NCBI GenBank assembly: GCA_007134165.1
Contig: SLLJ01000360.1
Span: forward strand, 1-37,017
Reading direction: 5' to 3'
DNA from: Nitriliruptoraceae bacterium
GTDB lineage: Bacteria > Actinomycetota > Nitriliruptoria > Nitriliruptorales > Nitriliruptoraceae
DNA: 37,017 nucleotides
Below the pieces are notes generated by a model. The model ran no database searches. It saw only the letters and a list, made by a program, of their open reading frames with translations, and was not told the origin of the DNA. Positions 33,759 through 37,017 of the stretch are shown piece after piece. Numbering within the stretch: the stretch's first letter is position 1; each line of letters opens with the position of its first letter. Made by a program: the position numbers and the translations under genes.

Positions 33759-35846
33759 ATGAACCTCTCTGCGCTGCGCACTCATCCCTGGACACGTCCG
33801 ACCCTGCTCACGCTCGGCGTCATGGCGGGTCTGCACCTGCTCGCCCTGCTGCTGCTCGGTGGGCTGCGGCTGGCCACCGGCGACCTCGTGCTGGCCGGCA
33901 CCACCGTCGACGGCGTCGAGGTCTCCGGCCTGGACCGCGCGCAACTCGAGGCGGCGGTCGAAGACCACGCCGAGGACCGGCTGGCCATCGAAGTCGAGGT
34001 GCTGGCCGACGACGACGTGGCGCGCAGCACCCGCGCCGAGATCGGGCTGCGTGCCGAGGTCGACCCCATGGTCGAGGACGCCTGGTCGCGGGGTCGGCGC
34101 GGGTTCTACACCGCGCTGGTTCAGCAGGTCGGCGCTCGCTTCGGCGCCGAGCACGACGTCGACTTCGCCACCCGCCTCGACGAGTCGGACTACGAGATCT
34201 GGGTCGGCGACACCGTCCGCGAGCTGTCGGTCGACCCGGTACCCGCCCTGGTCGACCTCGCGCTCGACGCCAACGGCGCCCCCGCTCCGGAGGTCACCGA
34301 CGCCACCGGGGGCTCGCGCGTGGATGCCGACGAGGTTCGCGACGTGGTACGCGGGGTGCTCGACGATCGCGAGGAGCGCGCCGTGCGGGTCGCGGTCGAG
34401 CCCCTGCCGGAGCCGACCGGCGCCGCGGACCTCGACACCGTGCTCGCCGACGTGTTCGTCGCGCTCGGCGACGACGTGTCACTCGACAATCCCTCGGCTA
34501 GCGCCGACGTCGTCCTTGCCCCCGAGGACCTGACCGAGGTGCTCGAAGTCGTCTTCGACGAGACCGCCGCGCCGGGCGCGCGGCTGGTGGTGACCAGTAC
34601 CGCCGACCGGCTCACCGGCCACCTCGGCGACGACGGCACCGAAGCGCTGTCCGCCGGGCCCGTCGACGCCGAGCTCGACCTGTCCGAAGGCGAGGCCCGG
34701 GTGATCGGCGGCACCCCCGGGATCGACCCCGACCTGCCGGCCACGGCCCGGCGTGTCGCCGAGCTGAGCCTGCGCGACACCGACCGGCGCGACCTGCTGC
34801 CCGGCGCAACCGAGGCGCCCGAGCTGCCGGCCGACCAAGCCGAGGCCGCGCTCGCGGCCTCGGGCTTCTCGCTGGAGGAGATCACGCTGGCCAACCCCAG
34901 CGACGGGGTGGACGTCGTGTTCGACGCCGACGCGCTGGCACGCCTCATCTCCGCCGAGTTCGCGCGAGAAGACGACGAGGTGGTGCTGCGCCTGCACACC
35001 GACGCCGAGCTCCTGCTCGACGAACTCGGCGACGAACTCGAAGCGGTCGAAGCCGAGCCCATCGAAGCGAGCGTGTCCCTGGCCGGCGGCGAAGTCCAGC
35101 GCTCGGGCGGCACCTCGGGACTGGAACTGGACGCCGAGGCGGCCGCCGAGCAGGTGCTGGTCGTCGCGACCTCGACCGAACGGGTCGGGGAGCTGCCCGG
35201 CGAGGTGATCGAGCCCGAATTCACCGCCGAGCTCGCCGAGAGCATCCAGCAGCGGGTCTCGAGCTTCACCACACGGATGGTGCCCGGCCAGAGCCGCAAC
35301 ACCAACATCCGCCGGGCCGTGGCGATCATCGACGGCGACGTGATCCTGCCCGGTGAGCAGTACTCGCTCAACGAGGGCATCGGCGAGCGCACCGCCGAGC
35401 GCGGGTTCGTCGAGAACGGCGTAATCCTCGAGGGGGAGCTGACCAGTACGCGCGGGGGCGGCATCAGCCAGGTCGCGACCACCTTCGTCAACGCCGCCTG
35501 GTACTCGGGCATCAAGCTGATGCGCTTCCAACCGCACTCGTTCTACTTCTCGCGCTACCCGGAAGGCCGCGAGGCGACCCTGGCCTGGAACCAGATCGAC
35601 GTCGTGGTCGAGAACGACTCACCCCACGCGATCCTCATCGCCACCAGCGCCAGTGACCGTGCGGTGACGATCAGCTTCTGGTCCAGCCCCTACGCCGAGG
35701 TGGAGAGCTTCACCAGCCCCCGCTACAACATCCGGCCCGGCCGGGTGCGCTCGGGCTTCACGGTCGACTTCGGCCGCACCATCACCTACCTCGACGGCAC
35801 CTCCCGCGACGACACCTACTCCCACACCTACCGGCCGGAGAACTGA
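33759..35846 (+). CDS. VanW-family protein with N-terminal TM and YoaR/PG-binding_4-like repeats
   Basis: N-term TLGVMAGLHLLALLLLGGLRLATGDLVLAGTTVDGVEVSGLDRAQLEAAV; VanW core SSFTTRMVPGQSRNTNIRRAVAIIDGDVILPGEQYSLNEGIGERTAERGFVENGVILEGELTSTRGGGISQVATTFVNAAWYSGIKLMRFQPHSFYFSRYPEGREATL. Confidence 0.93.
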   Translation: MNLSALRTHPWTRPTLLTLGVMAGLHLLALLLLGGLRLATGDLVLAGTTVDGVEVSGLDRAQLEAAVEDHAEDRLAIEVEVLADDDVARSTRAEIGLRAEVDPMVEDAWSRGRRGFYTALVQQVGARFGAEHDVDFATRLDESDYEIWVGDTVRELSVDPVPALVDLALDANGAPAPEVTDATGGSRVDADEVRDVVRGVLDDREERAVRVAVEPLPEPTGAADLDTVLADVFVALGDDVSLDNPSASADVVLAPEDLTEVLEVVFDETAAPGARLVVTSTADRLTGHLGDDGTEALSAGPVDAELDLSEGEARVIGGTPGIDPDLPATARRVAELSLRDTDRRDLLPGATEAPELPADQAEAALAASGFSLEEITLANPSDGVDVVFDADALARLISAEFAREDDEVVLRLHTDAELLLDELGDELEAVEAEPIEASVSLAGGEVQRSGGTSGLELDAEAAAEQVLVVATSTERVGELPGEVIEPEFTAELAESIQQRVSSFTTRMVPGQSRNTNIRRAVAIIDGDVILPGEQYSLNEGIGERTAERGFVENGVILEGELTSTRGGGISQVATTFVNAAWYSGIKLMRFQPHSFYFSRYPEGREATLAWNQIDVVVENDSPHAILIATSASDRAVTISFWSSPYAEVESFTSPRYNIRPGRVRSGFTVDFGRTITYLDGTSRDDTYSHTYRPEN

Positions 35847-35876
35847 GCGTCTCCGGCGGGTCGGCGGGGCTCGTTA

Positions 35877-36614
35877 CTACCGACGCACGGGCGCCAGCGA
35901 CGGGGCCGGCACGCTGCCGTGAGGCCACACACCGCGCAGCAGGTGGACCGGCACGCTGCCGTCGGTGTCGAGCAGCGCCTGGGCCGCGAGCTCGATCCGA
36001 GCGGCCCACTTCGCGGTGGCGCCCGTGCGGGCGGCGCGCGACGCGCGGCTGAGGGCCAGCGCACGCCGCGCCTGCTCGAGCAGCTGAGGGTCACCGCCAG
36101 CGCCCACAGCTGCACGCGCGGCGAACAGGGCGCTCAGCGCGGTGGCGGCGCCGCGCTCACGCAGCACGGTGAGCTGACCCTCGCGGGACAGGTCGGGACC
36201 GGTCGCCGAGCCCTGCCCCGCCTCGATGGCGGCGTGGACGACCGTCCCCACCGCCTCGGCGACCAACGTCACCTGGGGCAGCCAGGGCAGCATCCGACGC
36301 AGCCCGTCCACCAGCCCGACGCAGCCCTGCAGGTCGTCGAGCCCGCGGTCGAACGCCTCGCGCAGCTCGTCGCGCTCGGTGGGGGTGAGCCCGTCGCAGC
36401 CACCGGACACGAAGCCGGTGGTCGCCCGGTCGGCCAGCGCCCACAGCGCACCGAGGTCGTCGGCCATCGGCGAGGGCTCGGGGAGGCTGGGGGCGGAGGT
36501 GCGCTCGGCGTGACGGGCACTCCAGCGCTGCGAGTGGCGACGCTCGTCGCGCCAGCGTGCCCGGCGCCGGGTAGGGGCGGGGGTGGGGGTCGCGTTCTCC
36601 AGCAGCGTGTTCAT
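35877..36614 (-). CDS. Hypothetical alpha-helical protein (245 aa)
   Basis: MNTLLENATPTPAPTRRRARWRDERRHSQRW...; GAGGAG upstream of ATG 36614; no recognised domain. Confidence 0.65.
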   Translation of the reverse strand: MNTLLENATPTPAPTRRRARWRDERRHSQRWSARHAERTSAPSLPEPSPMADDLGALWALADRATTGFVSGGCDGLTPTERDELREAFDRGLDDLQGCVGLVDGLRRMLPWLPQVTLVAEAVGTVVHAAIEAGQGSATGPDLSREGQLTVLRERGAATALSALFAARAAVGAGGDPQLLEQARRALALSRASRAARTGATAKWAARIELAAQALLDTDGSVPVHLLRGVWPHGSVPAPSLAPVRR

Positions 36615-36634
36615 GGGGATACTCCTCGAAGTCG

Positions 36635-36650
36635 GGTCCCACTCGGGACC
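36635..36650 (-). promoter_or_regulatory. Hairpin in the leader of the hypothetical gene, adjacent to its RBS
   Basis: ggtccc-actc-gggacc (+ strand). Confidence 0.4.
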
Positions 36651-36815
36651 GCGCGGGGAGCACCCGTCACCGCGGGCGGTGGTCGTCCCTCGGGAGCCGG
36701 CAGGCCACCGGTCGGTGGCCCGGCACGGGCCGGATGCTCCATGTGTCGTCGTGCTGAGGGCTGCTACTGCCGTCCAGTGCGGCTCACCTCCTCAGTGGTC
36801 GTGGTTCCTTGCGCT

Positions 36816-36854
36816 CGATGCGAAAAGCCTCCCCGCACGGGGAGGCTCGCATCG
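36816..36854 (-). terminator. Rho-independent-terminator-like two-part hairpin on the minus strand
   Basis: + strand cgatgcga-aaa-gcctcccc-gcac-ggggaggc-tcgcatcg. On the minus strand the inner GC stem is followed by TTTT; outer arms of 8 bp also pair. Confidence 0.55.
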
Positions 36855-37017
36855 TCTCGTGTCCGGCCAGCAGTCGGCCCTTGCACCGGGCGTCGTGCGG
36901 CTCCCAACGTCGAGCTTCAGCACTGCACGCCTACACCGAGGTGGCTGGTGGGTCCGCGTTAGGTGGGGCCTTGATCCGACCCGACCTGCTCACCCGTCGG
37001 CGTCTCTCGACGTTGCC

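Noticed and set aside
29856-34501. Long plus-strand ORFs (713 and 845 aa)
   Set aside because: Antisense to the SLH-CocE and PQQ-like genes; no recognisable domains.
36735-36860. Val-rich (VVVV) plus-strand peptide before a hairpin as an ilv-type attenuator
   Set aside because: No stop soon after the Val codons, no U-tract on the plus strand, and the downstream gene is outside the window; the hairpin fits the minus strand better.
1-37017. CRISPR arrays, insertion sequences, prophage, tRNA/rRNA genes
   Set aside because: No spaced direct repeats, transposase/integrase motifs, or tRNA-like cloverleaf sequences recognised by eye; a tRNAscan/Infernal run would be decisive.

Overview
High-GC actinobacterial-type chromosomal window with about 20 protein-coding genes and no rRNA, tRNA or CRISPR that I could recognise. 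Left part (1-8.5 kb): a PAS-PAS-GGDEF diguanylate cyclase cut by the window edge, a decayed PAS/EAL remnant, a TrmH-family rRNA methyltransferase, a PlsC acyltransferase, an SDR, a patatin, a Zn-alcohol dehydrogenase and typA/bipA. Next (8.5-15 kb) come two giant tandem STAND regulators with mirrored domain order: MalT/LAL-like ATPase with C-terminal SARP/BTAD, then N-terminal SARP/BTAD with ATPase/TPR. A 68-aa small ORF lies between them. The segment ends in a perfect 50-bp loop-less palindrome at a convergent junction. The centre (15.2-28.7 kb) is the most interesting part: an expanded iniBAC-like membrane-stress locus. It has an IniB-type N-terminal domain protein with a long Gly/Asn/Asp repeat region, two consecutive dynamin-like GTPases (IniA/IniC-like) and a convergent MalT/LuxR-type regulator (IniR-like). 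Divergently from these lie a membrane-anchored Hsp70 with a (EP)n spacer and an extracytoplasmic C-terminal domain, plus a very acidic orphan protein. Two exported or lipoprotein genes follow. The right part holds an SLH-CocE hydrolase, a PQQ-like beta-propeller protein, a VanW-family protein and a hypothetical gene with a structured leader. Many long ORFs in the supplied track are antisense or shifted-frame artefacts of high GC. All assignments come from reading motifs by eye; no database search was possible.
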